Shown one piece after another: positions 23,957 to 31,678 of a stretch of DNA of 55,064 bases. Within the stretch, counting starts at the first letter, position 1. The number at the start of each line of letters is the position of its first letter. Both the position numbers and the translations under genes were made by a program. The notes below the pieces were generated by a model. That model worked only from the letters and a program-made list of their open reading frames with translations. It did no database searches and was not told the origin of the DNA. The stretch comes from Bacteroidales bacterium (GTDB lineage: Bacteria; Bacteroidota; Bacteroidia; Bacteroidales; UBA932), in assembly GCA_024401925.1 (NCBI GenBank), contig JAKSKD010000011.1:1-55064 (forward strand), given 5' to 3'.

Positions 23957-24509
23957 TAGGAATCTTTCTCAGAATATGCAGGGTGTCCGTCACATAATTA
24001 TCCTGCTTCTCGATTGCCGGATAATTGATTGTTTCCTTCACAACGAATGCGGCCGGAAATTCCGGAACGATTGCCTGCAGCAACTGCATGGCTTCGGACT
24101 TCGTACGGAAGTCTCCGACAGTCACCTTAAAGAACGGATACATATAGCTCCTGTATGCAGGGACTCCGGGATGGCCGGCACGGAAACGCTTTACGACTTC
24201 TTCCGAAGCGCCCCTGGAGTTCTGTTTGTTATCAAAGAAAATACGGACACGATATCCTGTAATGGATTTTTCTTTATTGGCAGTGAGATGCATGCCCATA
24301 GCGGACACTATTGCCGCATCCTGACTGATTTCCGCTCCGGAATAGTCGAACAAAGACTTTCCCACCAGCGTAGAGTCAGCAGTTGCTGCCGGACGAAAGA
24401 CTACACTGTCAACCAGTTCGTATCCATCAGGGACAATAATATTCTGTGCCTCCAATCCGAAGCATACAGCAAATGCCAGGACTATGGCGAAAAACACTCT
24501 TTTAATCAT
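23949..24509 (-). CDS. SPOR-domain periplasmic protein
   Basis: The 186-residue product has a signal peptide (cleaved after LEAQ, near 22) and a single C-terminal SPOR-like domain (about 82-160: GYRVRIFFDNKQNSRGASEEV ... VTVGDFRTKSEAMQLL). SPOR domains bind denuded peptidoglycan at division sites, so a wall-associated role is likely. It overlaps the lipoprotein gene upstream by four bases (ATGA) and rpoN downstream by eight, giving a tightly coupled three-gene unit. The significance of pairing with sigma-54 is unknown. Confidence 0.85.
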   Translation of the reverse strand: MIKRVFFAIVLAFAVCFGLEAQNIIVPDGYELVDSVVFRPAATADSTLVGKSLFDYSGAEISQDAAIVSAMGMHLTANKEKSITGYRVRIFFDNKQNSRGASEEVVKRFRAGHPGVPAYRSYMYPFFKVTVGDFRTKSEAMQLLQAIVPEFPAAFVVKETINYPAIEKQDNYVTDTLHILRKIPND

Positions 24510-24982
24510 TTCAGCAGATCACTTATCTCAATATTATCGAAATGCAGCTTGTGGCTCCTGCCTTTTCCCAAAGCCACATTGAATTCAATGTTCACTTTAT
24601 ATCCGGAAACATCCCTGGAAGCTGCGAGTGCAGCCAACTCCATCAGAGAAACATTTTTGTCGATTTCGGCACTGCAAGGCAAACAATAGACTCCCTCCTT
24701 CTTTCCTTCCACATTCACGGTCCCGGCAGAAAATGTCGCTGCCGTGCCCGATTCTCTGAAAATTTCACCCTTCAGGTCAGAAACAGTAAATGCAGCCACA
24801 GGATTGTAAATACCAATGGCGAGAACCGCATCAGCGGACCTGAATCCCTTCGGAGAAATGGATACAAGTTCACAAGAAGTAATCCTGATATCGTTGATAT
24901 CCTTGCATCCGCTCAAACCGGCCGCTGCCAGTCCGAGGACGAAAAGATTGAGGATGAATTTGAATACTTTCTTTTCCATCAT
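24506..24982 (-). CDS. LEA type 2-like lipoprotein
   Basis: The 158-residue product carries a lipoprotein signal with LSGC (Cys26) and a single beta-rich domain like the LEA14/water-stress fold (IRITSCELVSISPKGFRSADAVLAIG, then NPVAAFTVSDLKGEIF). Function of bacterial members is unknown; they are thought to be envelope proteins. The start could be either of two adjacent ATG codons (24982 or 24979); the promoter -7 element at 24985-24992 is so close that the transcript probably begins there, making it leaderless. It is the first gene of the operon with SPOR and rpoN. Confidence 0.78.
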   Translation of the reverse strand: MMEKKVFKFILNLFVLGLAAAGLSGCKDINDIRITSCELVSISPKGFRSADAVLAIGIYNPVAAFTVSDLKGEIFRESGTAATFSAGTVNVEGKKEGVYCLPCSAEIDKNVSLMELAALAASRDVSGYKVNIEFNVALGKGRSHKLHFDNIEISDLLK

Positions 24983-24984
24983 AG

Positions 24985-24992
24985 CAAAGTTA
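24985..24992 (-). promoter_or_regulatory. Predicted -7 element of the LEA-like/SPOR/rpoN operon (leaderless candidate)
   Basis: The minus strand reads TAACTTTG, a full match to TAnnTTTG, ending two bases before the first ATG and five before the second. The expected start point falls within the ATGATG pair. Confidence 0.55.
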
Positions 24993-25013
24993 CGCAGATT
25001 CGGCGAAAAATCC

Positions 25014-25021
25014 TATCTTTG
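25014..25021 (+). promoter_or_regulatory. Predicted -7 element of miaB
   Basis: TATCTTTG matches TAnnTTTG. Transcription from about 25026 would leave about 60 bases before the ATG at 25086, or about 12 before the in-frame ATG at 25038. Confidence 0.5.
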
Positions 25022-25085
25022 CGCGGTTAATGCAACAATGGTTATGCCAAATGTCGCTGACCATTATGGATTAAGGAAAATCGAT

Positions 25086-26411
25086 ATGTCAAATAAGCCA
25101 AAAGTCTATATTGAAACATACGGATGTCAGATGAACGTGAATGACACCGAGGTGGTGTTCTCGATTCTGATAAGCGCCGGTTATGAAAGGACTGAGGACA
25201 TCTCGGATGCCGACGTCATATTTGCCAACACCTGTTCAGTTCGCGACAACGCAGAACAGAGAATCTGGGGACGCATAGAGCAGTTCAACCTCCAGAAAAA
25301 GAACAGGGACGGAGTAATTGTCGGAATTCTGGGATGCATGGCGGAGAGGCTGAAGGACAAGCTGTTGGGAACCAAGAAGGTGGATATTGTGGCAGGCCCT
25401 GACGCATACCGCAGCCTTCCACGTCTGCTCGAGGCCGTAAGGCCCGACAGCCCGCAGATTGACGTATTGCTCTCACGTGAGGAGACATACGGGGACATCA
25501 CACCTGTCAGGATAGACAAGAATGGTGTTTCCGCCTTCATTTCCATTATGAGGGGATGCAACAATGTATGCTCTTACTGTGTTGTTCCTTACACCAGGGG
25601 GGTGGAGAGGAGCCGTGACCCGCATACGATTGTGCGCGAAGCGGAAGACGTATTTGCAAAGGGTTATAAGGAAGTCACACTCCTCGGGCAGAATGTCGAT
25701 TCTTACCTCTGGAAATGTGACTCCGGCGACATCAACTTCACCGCACTGCTCGGTATGGTGGCAAAGGTCAGCCCGGAACTGAGAATCAGATTCTCCACCT
25801 CCAATCCACAGGACATTTCTGACGAAGTGCTGTACACTATGGCCGCACACGACAATATCTGCAAGCATATCCATCTTCCTGTCCAGTCCGGATCGGACAG
25901 AATGCTGGAAAAGATGCGCAGACGCTACTCCAGGGAATGGTATCTCCAGCGGGTGGCCAGGATTCGCGAAATCCTTCCGGGCTGTGGACTCACGACTGAC
26001 GTCATTGCCGGATTCTGTTCTGAAACAGAAGAAGACCACAAACTGACCCTCAGCCTTTTCGATGAGGTATGTTTCGATACGGCCTTCATGTTCTACTACT
26101 CCGAAAGGCCGGGGACCATCGCAGCCAGGAACTATCCGGATGATGTCGACATAGAGACAAAGACAAGACGTCTGAATGAGATAATCGAGCTACAGAACAA
26201 AAAGAGCCTGGAAAGTTACAGGAAGGATGTCGGAAAAAGATTCAAGGTGCTCGTCGAAGGACCTTCCAAGAAGAATCCCGAGGAGCTTTGCGGGAGGGCC
26301 TCGAACAATAAAATGTGCGTCTTCCCGGACGTTTTCCACAAAGCCGGAGACTACGTCGAAGTCGAAGTCTTGAGTTGCACATCCGCAACGCTGATATGCC
26401 GCCTGGTCTGA
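25086..26411 (+). CDS. miaB: tRNA-2-methylthio-N6-dimethylallyladenosine synthase
   Basis: A radical-SAM methylthiotransferase that adds a methylthio group to i6A37 of tRNAs reading codons starting with U. From the ATG at 25086 it has 441 residues: UPF0004 domain with cysteines C14 (YGCQMN), C50 (NTCSVR) and C84 (GCMAER); radical-SAM CxxxCxxC at C158, C162, C165; and a C-terminal TRAM domain. I chose this start for its AAGGAAAA upstream. ATGs at 25038 or 25044 would add up to 16 residues and are also plausible given the promoter position. A terminator overlaps its stop codon, separating it from mraZ. Confidence 0.95.
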   Translation: MSNKPKVYIETYGCQMNVNDTEVVFSILISAGYERTEDISDADVIFANTCSVRDNAEQRIWGRIEQFNLQKKNRDGVIVGILGCMAERLKDKLLGTKKVDIVAGPDAYRSLPRLLEAVRPDSPQIDVLLSREETYGDITPVRIDKNGVSAFISIMRGCNNVCSYCVVPYTRGVERSRDPHTIVREAEDVFAKGYKEVTLLGQNVDSYLWKCDSGDINFTALLGMVAKVSPELRIRFSTSNPQDISDEVLYTMAAHDNICKHIHLPVQSGSDRMLEKMRRRYSREWYLQRVARIREILPGCGLTTDVIAGFCSETEEDHKLTLSLFDEVCFDTAFMFYYSERPGTIAARNYPDDVDIETKTRRLNEIIELQNKKSLESYRKDVGKRFKVLVEGPSKKNPEELCGRASNNKMCVFPDVFHKAGDYVEVEVLSCTSATLICRLV

Positions 26412-26427
26412 AAGACCGGGCTTTTTT
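26401..26427 (+). terminator. Intrinsic terminator overlapping the miaB stop codon
   Basis: GCCTGGTC (26401-26408), loop TGAAA, GACCGGGC (26414-26421), then six T. The miaB TGA (26409-26411) lies in the loop. It insulates the division cluster from upstream transcription. Confidence 0.85.
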
Positions 26428-26445
26428 ATTGCCTGTTGAAAACTT

Positions 26446-26485
26446 TGTGGAAAAAAATGTAAACTGATGGAAGAAAATGTAAAAT
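26446..26485 (+). promoter_or_regulatory. Candidate MraZ operator: four TGNAA repeats at 10-bp period
   Basis: TGGAA (26448), TGTAA (26458), TGGAA (26468) and TGTAA (26478) are spaced exactly 10 bases start to start. Viewed another way, a 16-base unit (26448-26463) recurs 20 bases later with one mismatch. MraZ is known in E. coli to repress its own operon through TGGGN repeats separated by five bases, so period and position fit. The array ends ten bases before the -7 element, so bound protein would cover the promoter. Confidence 0.6.
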
Positions 26486-26491
26486 TATTCC

Positions 26492-26499
26492 TAACTTTG
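26492..26499 (+). promoter_or_regulatory. Predicted -7 element of the mraZ (dcw) operon
   Basis: TAACTTTG matches TAnnTTTG; transcription would start near 26504, leaving about 15 bases of leader. The -33 region falls inside the TGNAA repeat array and shows no TTTG. Confidence 0.6.
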
Positions 26500-26518
26500 C
26501 TCTCGCAATTGATAGGAT

Positions 26519-26971
26519 ATGATCACTTTCATCGGAGAATATACGTCCAGGCTTGACGACAGGGGGCGCCTCGTGCTGCCGTCTGCGTTCAAGAGCATCA
26601 TGCCCGAAGGAGGTGATATGAGATTTGTTATAAAGAAGGGTCTCTTCGCTGACTGTCTCGAAATGTTCACTTTCGCAGAATGGGAAAAGCAATCTGCAGA
26701 AGTCAAGTCGAAATTGAATTTCTTCAACGAAGAACATTCAAAATTCTGGAGGGAATTCATGCGCAACCGTGATGTGGTCGAACCCGACCCGAAATACGGC
26801 CGCATTATGATCTCCAGGAAGCTTCTCGATTCCATAGGTGCAACCAAAGATGTAGTTTTCTCGGGGAATGATTACAAAATTGAGATTTGGGCCAAGGATA
26901 AGTACGAGGCCAGCGAAATCTCGAATGAAGAGTATATCTCAATCGCCGGAAAGCTGTCTGAAGCAAGATAG
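26519..26971 (+). CDS. mraZ: Transcriptional regulator MraZ
   Basis: The 150-residue protein contains two SpoVT/AbrB-like MraZ half-domains, each with the D-x-x-G-R-hydrophobic pattern (LDDRGRLVLPSAF near 12-24; PKYGRIMISRKLL near 91-103). MraZ forms a ring of subunits that reads regularly spaced DNA repeats and represses the division and wall cluster it heads. The repeat array just upstream (26446-26485) is the likely target. It is followed by rsmH after 12 bases. Confidence 0.96.
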   Translation: MITFIGEYTSRLDDRGRLVLPSAFKSIMPEGGDMRFVIKKGLFADCLEMFTFAEWEKQSAEVKSKLNFFNEEHSKFWREFMRNRDVVEPDPKYGRIMISRKLLDSIGATKDVVFSGNDYKIEIWAKDKYEASEISNEEYISIAGKLSEAR

Positions 26972-26983
26972 GAGGGCGGAGAT

Positions 26984-27916
26984 ATGTCTGAATATCATAA
27001 TCCGGTCCTGCTTAATGAAAGCATCACCGCACTCATCACAAATACATCCGGCACCTATGCTGACGTCACGTTCGGAGGCGGAGGTCATTCCTCGGAAATA
27101 CTTCGCAGGCTGAGTCCTGAAGGAAGATTAATCGCTTTCGACAGAGACGAGGATGCCCTGAAAAACGCAATTGACGATAAGCGTTTTTCGCTGATACACA
27201 ATAATTTCCGTTTTATCCACAATTACGCTCTGCTGGAAGGCGCCACATTAGACAGACATTTTCAAGGCTTTGACGGAATATTAGCCGACCTCGGAGTTTC
27301 ATCCCATCAATTCGATACTGCCGAAAGAGGATTTTCCTTCCGTTTCGAGGCTCCATTGGATATGAGGATGAACAATGCTGCCGAAAAAACAGCAGCGGAT
27401 GTCGTGAACTGCTATGAGGAAAAGGATCTGGAAAAGATTTTCAACCTGTACGGAGAAATACCTAACTCAGGAAAACTGGCACACCTTATCATAACAGGAA
27501 GGCAGAAAGGACGTCTGGAGACGACTTTGGCGTTGAATGAGGCCATAGCTTCCATCCTCCCACCGTTCGCCGAACATAAATTCCTGGCAAAAGTATATCA
27601 GGCCCTGAGAATTGAGGTAAACGAGGAGATGAGATCCCTTGAAAAATTCCTTTACGGAGCAGCCGCCAGCCTGCGCGAAGGAGGAAGACTTGTTGTCATT
27701 ACTTACCACTCTCTGGAAGACAGGATGGTCAAGAATTTTATCAAAGCCGGGAATATTGAGGGAGAAGTAAAAACCGACGTGTTCGGGAACAGAAATGTGC
27801 CGCTTTCAGCGGTCAACAGGAAGCCTACTCTTCCGGAAGAAAGTGAAATAGCCGGAAACACAAGGGCAAGGAGTGCGAAACTGAGAATAGCGGAGAAAGT
27901 ATATGAAAATTGTTAA
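26984..27916 (+). CDS. rsmH: 16S rRNA (cytosine-1402-N4)-methyltransferase
   Basis: Methylates N4 of C1402 in the ribosomal decoding centre, using S-adenosylmethionine. The 310-residue protein has the MraW start HNPVLLNESI, the SAM loop DVTFGGGGHSSEIL, and conserved ILADLGVSSHQFDTAERGFSFR, EVNEEMRSLEKFL and ITYHSLEDRMVKNF blocks. It sits in its usual place after mraZ with an AGGAGGG-type site ahead of its ATG. It overlaps ftsL by 14 bases. Confidence 0.97.
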   Translation: MSEYHNPVLLNESITALITNTSGTYADVTFGGGGHSSEILRRLSPEGRLIAFDRDEDALKNAIDDKRFSLIHNNFRFIHNYALLEGATLDRHFQGFDGILADLGVSSHQFDTAERGFSFRFEAPLDMRMNNAAEKTAADVVNCYEEKDLEKIFNLYGEIPNSGKLAHLIITGRQKGRLETTLALNEAIASILPPFAEHKFLAKVYQALRIEVNEEMRSLEKFLYGAAASLREGGRLVVITYHSLEDRMVKNFIKAGNIEGEVKTDVFGNRNVPLSAVNRKPTLPEESEIAGNTRARSAKLRIAEKVYENC

Positions 27917-28241
27917 GAAGATTACGTCACTGTTGAAGAACAGTCTCGTGGCCATATTGCACGGAGAGTTCCTGCTTAGATTGAAAGTAGGAAATTTTCT
28001 CCCGCAGATTGCCTACACTTTCTTTCTCTTTGCTATGATAATTCTTTTCACCTTGATGGTGGACGGTACGCTCAGCAAGGTGGAGACGAACAAAGTCCGG
28101 CTGAGGAATCTCTCTGTAGAGCACACTCAGAAGGAATATGAGCTGATAATGCTGAGCCGTAGGAGCACGGTAAGCAACTTATTGATAGAAAAAGGGTCAA
28201 CAGTAGCCGAACCCGTAAAGCCGGCGACACATCTGGATTAA
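27903..28241 (+). CDS. ftsL: FtsL-like cell-division protein
   Basis: The 112-residue protein has a cytoplasmic basic N-terminus (about 1-35), a single transmembrane helix (about 37-53, AYTFFLFAMIILFTLMV), and a short periplasmic coiled coil with heptad character (about 55-95). Size, topology and position between rsmH and ftsI match FtsL of Bacteroidetes, which is weakly conserved in sequence. FtsL with FtsB and FtsQ would activate FtsWI septal wall synthesis. It overlaps both neighbours (14 bases with rsmH, one base with ftsI). Confidence 0.8.
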   Translation: MKIVKKITSLLKNSLVAILHGEFLLRLKVGNFLPQIAYTFFLFAMIILFTLMVDGTLSKVETNKVRLRNLSVEHTQKEYELIMLSRRSTVSNLLIEKGSTVAEPVKPATHLD

Positions 28242-30271
28242 TGGACGAAGAGAATAAAAAAAAGAACGGAGTCAGCAAGGGGTTGTACGCCCTTTATCTG
28301 CTTTGTCTCATTGTGGCCGTCCTCCTTATCGGGAGGATGTTCCACATCGTCTTTTTCTTTCAGCCCGATCCTGAGATTAAGGAGCTCGTCACGCCGAAAT
28401 CGACAAAACAGGTAATAGAATCAGAGAGAGGGGCCATCCTTGCACAAGACGGAAGGCTGTTGGCTATGACCGTGCCGGCATATGACATCCATATGGACTG
28501 CACAGTCAAACAGGGCAAGGACGAAGAATGGCACAGCAAAGCTAAGGAACTCTGCAAAGGTCTGGAAAGCATAATCGGCGAAAAAAGCAGTGAGCAGTAC
28601 TACAAAGGTATGTGCGCAGCAAGGAAGGCCGGATCCAAATACCATCAAGTATGCAAGGACATAGACCTCACCACATACAACAAAATCAGACAACTTCCGC
28701 TTTTCAACGAGAGCCGGTTCAAGGGTGGGATGATTGAAGATCACAGAATGGTGCGGGTATATCCGTACGGAAAACTGGCTTACAGGACCCTCGGGTTCGT
28801 AAGGGACAACAGAAGCACCGTTGGCAACACTCACGTGGGTCTCGAAGGCAAATTCGACGACATACTCCACGGCAAGGAAGGATATGAATATGTCAGGACC
28901 GTCGACAATAACCAGAAAGTGCTTGACTACAGCTTGGGATATAAACCGGCAAAAAACGGTCAGGACATTCACACCACACTCAATATTGACTACCAGGATG
29001 CCGCAGACAAGGCACTCCGCAATCAGATTGAGGATGAACCCGACATAGAAGGCGGATGTCTGGTACTTATGGATGTCGAGACAGGTGCCATCAGGGCTAT
29101 GGTCAATCTTCTCAGGGACAGCACTTCCAACAAACTTTTCGAAATGCAGAACCTTGCAATCGGGAGGAGGGGCGAACCGGGATCCGTATTCAAGACCGTC
29201 ACTCTCGTTTCTGTGCTGTCCGACGGCCACATCAAATCGCTTGACGAGAAGATGCCGACCAACCACGGAGTTGTAAAGAACGCAAATTATTCTTGGAACG
29301 ACTGGGATCATCTGAGAGCTTACGGCAATGAAATCTCGATTCTTGACGGGTTCAAGATTTCCTCCAATTACGTATTTGCCACCCTCGCCATAGAAAATTA
29401 TGGTTCCAATCCACGGAAATTTATAGACAATATATATCTCTACAAGCTCGGAGAGGCCTTCGACTTCGACCTTGAAGGTCTCAGGTCCCCGAACATTCCG
29501 ACTCCGGGGGGATCCGACTGGTACAATAATATGACACTCGGATATATTGGTTTCGGATACAATACAGAAGAAACACCGCTTCACATACTTACTTTCTACA
29601 ACGCCATCGCCAACAAGGGAAAAGAAATGAAGCCCTACCTCGTTGAGAGTATCGAAGAGCATGGTACTGTCGTTGACAAGCGCGGCCCTTCAGTACTTCA
29701 GGCATCGATCTGTTCCAAGGCTGTAGCTGACACAGTTACCCGTGCACTTTCCGCCGTCACGGAAGAAGGAACTGCACGCGTCTTGAAAAATGCCAGATGC
29801 CACATTGCCGGCAAGACGGGAACATCCTTCGCCGTTTTTGAGAAAGATGCCAACCCGAAGAACGGGTACATTGACATTTACGGAAGGCGTAAATATCAGG
29901 GAACATTCGTTGGCTTCTTTCCAACAGAAGACCCTCAATACAGTGTTATCTGTGCCATATACTCCAAACCGACCTCCAAGAGCTTCCAGGGAGGCGACAT
30001 CCCGGCAAGGGCTGTCAAGGAATTAGTAGACAGAGTTGTGTCAACTGATCCTTATTGGAGGGAGGACATACACAGGAACGGCCGCCTTGATATAATGATG
30101 TCGCAGGTCGGAGAAATAAAAAAAGGAGAAGTACCTGACGTGACGGGGCTGGGGTTGAAGGATGCAATTTATGCAATTGAGAATGCCGGATTCGCTTGCA
30201 ATTACAGCGGAACCGGTCATGTAAAAAGCCAAAGTGTTGATAATAAAACAATTAATATAGTTCTGGAATGA
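28241..30271 (+). CDS. ftsI: Division-specific peptidoglycan transpeptidase (PBP3/FtsI) with a C-terminal PASTA domain
   Basis: A class B penicillin-binding protein crosslinking septal peptidoglycan. The 676-residue protein has one transmembrane anchor (about 14-40), a pedestal/dimerisation domain (about 55-240), and a transpeptidase domain with SVFK (S315, K318), SSN in ISSNYVFA, and KTGT in AGKTGTSF. A PASTA domain ends the chain (about 630-676, VPDVTGLGLKDAIYAIENAGF). The TAATG overlap with ftsL couples translation. It overlaps murE by four bases (ATGA). Confidence 0.95.
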   Translation: MDEENKKKNGVSKGLYALYLLCLIVAVLLIGRMFHIVFFFQPDPEIKELVTPKSTKQVIESERGAILAQDGRLLAMTVPAYDIHMDCTVKQGKDEEWHSKAKELCKGLESIIGEKSSEQYYKGMCAARKAGSKYHQVCKDIDLTTYNKIRQLPLFNESRFKGGMIEDHRMVRVYPYGKLAYRTLGFVRDNRSTVGNTHVGLEGKFDDILHGKEGYEYVRTVDNNQKVLDYSLGYKPAKNGQDIHTTLNIDYQDAADKALRNQIEDEPDIEGGCLVLMDVETGAIRAMVNLLRDSTSNKLFEMQNLAIGRRGEPGSVFKTVTLVSVLSDGHIKSLDEKMPTNHGVVKNANYSWNDWDHLRAYGNEISILDGFKISSNYVFATLAIENYGSNPRKFIDNIYLYKLGEAFDFDLEGLRSPNIPTPGGSDWYNNMTLGYIGFGYNTEETPLHILTFYNAIANKGKEMKPYLVESIEEHGTVVDKRGPSVLQASICSKAVADTVTRALSAVTEEGTARVLKNARCHIAGKTGTSFAVFEKDANPKNGYIDIYGRRKYQGTFVGFFPTEDPQYSVICAIYSKPTSKSFQGGDIPARAVKELVDRVVSTDPYWREDIHRNGRLDIMMSQVGEIKKGEVPDVTGLGLKDAIYAIENAGFACNYSGTGHVKSQSVDNKTINIVLE

Positions 30272-31674
30272 AACTTGGAGAAATAATAAAGGATACCGGA
30301 GCCGTCATTCTGCACGGAGATCCGTCAACCGAAATCACTTCGATATGCAGTGATTCCCGAAGGGCCTGCAAAGGATGCCTTTTCATCGCAGTGAAGGGTT
30401 GTTCGAATGATGGGCACGACTATATTGACTCTGCGCTTGCGGCTGGGGCAGCCGGCGTTATTGACGCCGATAGGAGAGCCCTTGCACTCTGCGCGGGAAA
30501 CTTCTACGATCATCCTTCCTCCAAGCTGACTCTCGTCGGAATTACCGGAACAAACGGCAAAACAACAACAGTGACCTTACTGTACCATCTGTTCACAAAT
30601 CTGGGATACAATTGCGGCCTTCTGTCGACCATCGCCAATTATGTCGGTGCGAGACACTCTGAAGCCATAAATACAACTGCCGATCCTATCACTATCAATT
30701 CACTTATGGCTGAGATGGTCGACTCTGGCTGCGAATATTGTTTCATGGAAGTGAGTTCTATCGGAATGGAACAGGACAGGACAGCCGGTCTTGAATTCAA
30801 GGCCGGAATCTTCTCCAACCTGACCCATGACCATCTGGACTATCACGGCACTTTTGCCGAATATCTGAGATGCAAGAAGATGTTCTTTGACAGTCTTGGT
30901 CCGGATGCTGTCGCAATCACAAACATTGATGACAAGAACGGAATGGTGATGGTCCAGAACACAAAAGCAAAAGTGGTGACCTATTCCTGCAAGATACTTG
31001 CAGACCACAACTGCCGGATAATGGAAGAGAGTTTTGAGGGAATGATGCTGAAGATTGACGGCACAGAGACCTGGACAAAACTCATCGGACAGCACAACGC
31101 ATACAATATTCTGGCCATCTACTGCGCGGCTTTGGCTGTCGGTGCGGACAAGGATGAGGCCCTCATAGCAATCAGCGCTCTGGACCCGGCAAAAGGCAGG
31201 CTTGAGAACCTGAAAGGGCCGAAGGGGCTGAACGTCATAATCGACTATGCACACACCCCGGATGCACTTGAGAACGTACTGAAGACACTCAGGGATGTGG
31301 CTCCGGAGAAAGAGCTCATCTGCCTGTTCGGATGCGGAGGAGACAGGGACAAGACAAAAAGGCCGGAGATGGCGAAAATTGCCGAAGAGAATGCTGACAG
31401 ACTATTCGTGACTGCAGACAACAGCCGTACCGAGGACACGGAGTGCATACTCGAAGACATAAAGGCGGGGTTCAGTAACCGCGGACTTGCCAAAGCCATT
31501 TTCATTCCTAACAGGAAGGAAGCAATCCGTACTGCAATATTGACCGCGTCTCAGGGAGCCACTGTCCTTCTTGCCGGAAAAGGCCACGAGACATACCAGA
31601 TACTAGGACGCGAAAAAAGTCATTTCGACGAGCGTGAAATTGTAAATGAAGTTTTTGAATCAATGACCGACTAG
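30268..31674 (+). CDS. murE: UDP-MurNAc-tripeptide synthetase MurE, motif-divergent
   Basis: Adds the third amino acid to UDP-MurNAc-L-Ala-D-Glu. The 468-residue protein has the UDP-MurNAc region (SDSRRACKGCLFIAVKG), the ATP loop GTNGKTT (94-100), the carbamylated-lysine region (K203/K204), and the C-terminal Mur ligase domain. The specificity loop reads DNSR (384-387) where meso-diaminopimelate enzymes have DNPR; the retained Arg suggests mDAP. Two more motifs deviate: TTADP (usual TTP-x-P) and EVSSIG (usual EVSSHA/G, losing the His). The gene is intact and in its normal cluster position, so it is most likely functional but divergent. Confidence 0.94.
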   Translation: MKLGEIIKDTGAVILHGDPSTEITSICSDSRRACKGCLFIAVKGCSNDGHDYIDSALAAGAAGVIDADRRALALCAGNFYDHPSSKLTLVGITGTNGKTTTVTLLYHLFTNLGYNCGLLSTIANYVGARHSEAINTTADPITINSLMAEMVDSGCEYCFMEVSSIGMEQDRTAGLEFKAGIFSNLTHDHLDYHGTFAEYLRCKKMFFDSLGPDAVAITNIDDKNGMVMVQNTKAKVVTYSCKILADHNCRIMEESFEGMMLKIDGTETWTKLIGQHNAYNILAIYCAALAVGADKDEALIAISALDPAKGRLENLKGPKGLNVIIDYAHTPDALENVLKTLRDVAPEKELICLFGCGGDRDKTKRPEMAKIAEENADRLFVTADNSRTEDTECILEDIKAGFSNRGLAKAIFIPNRKEAIRTAILTASQGATVLLAGKGHETYQILGREKSHFDEREIVNEVFESMTD

Positions 31675-31678
31675 ACCT

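Noticed and set aside
24816-25085. A 90-codon N-terminal extension of miaB
   Set aside because: It would overlap the LEA-like gene antisense, lies upstream of the predicted promoter, and family members begin near MSNKPKVY.
28421-29662. A 413-codon open frame on the minus strand
   Set aside because: It is antisense to ftsI, which carries all three transpeptidase motifs. The long frame is a by-product of codon use.
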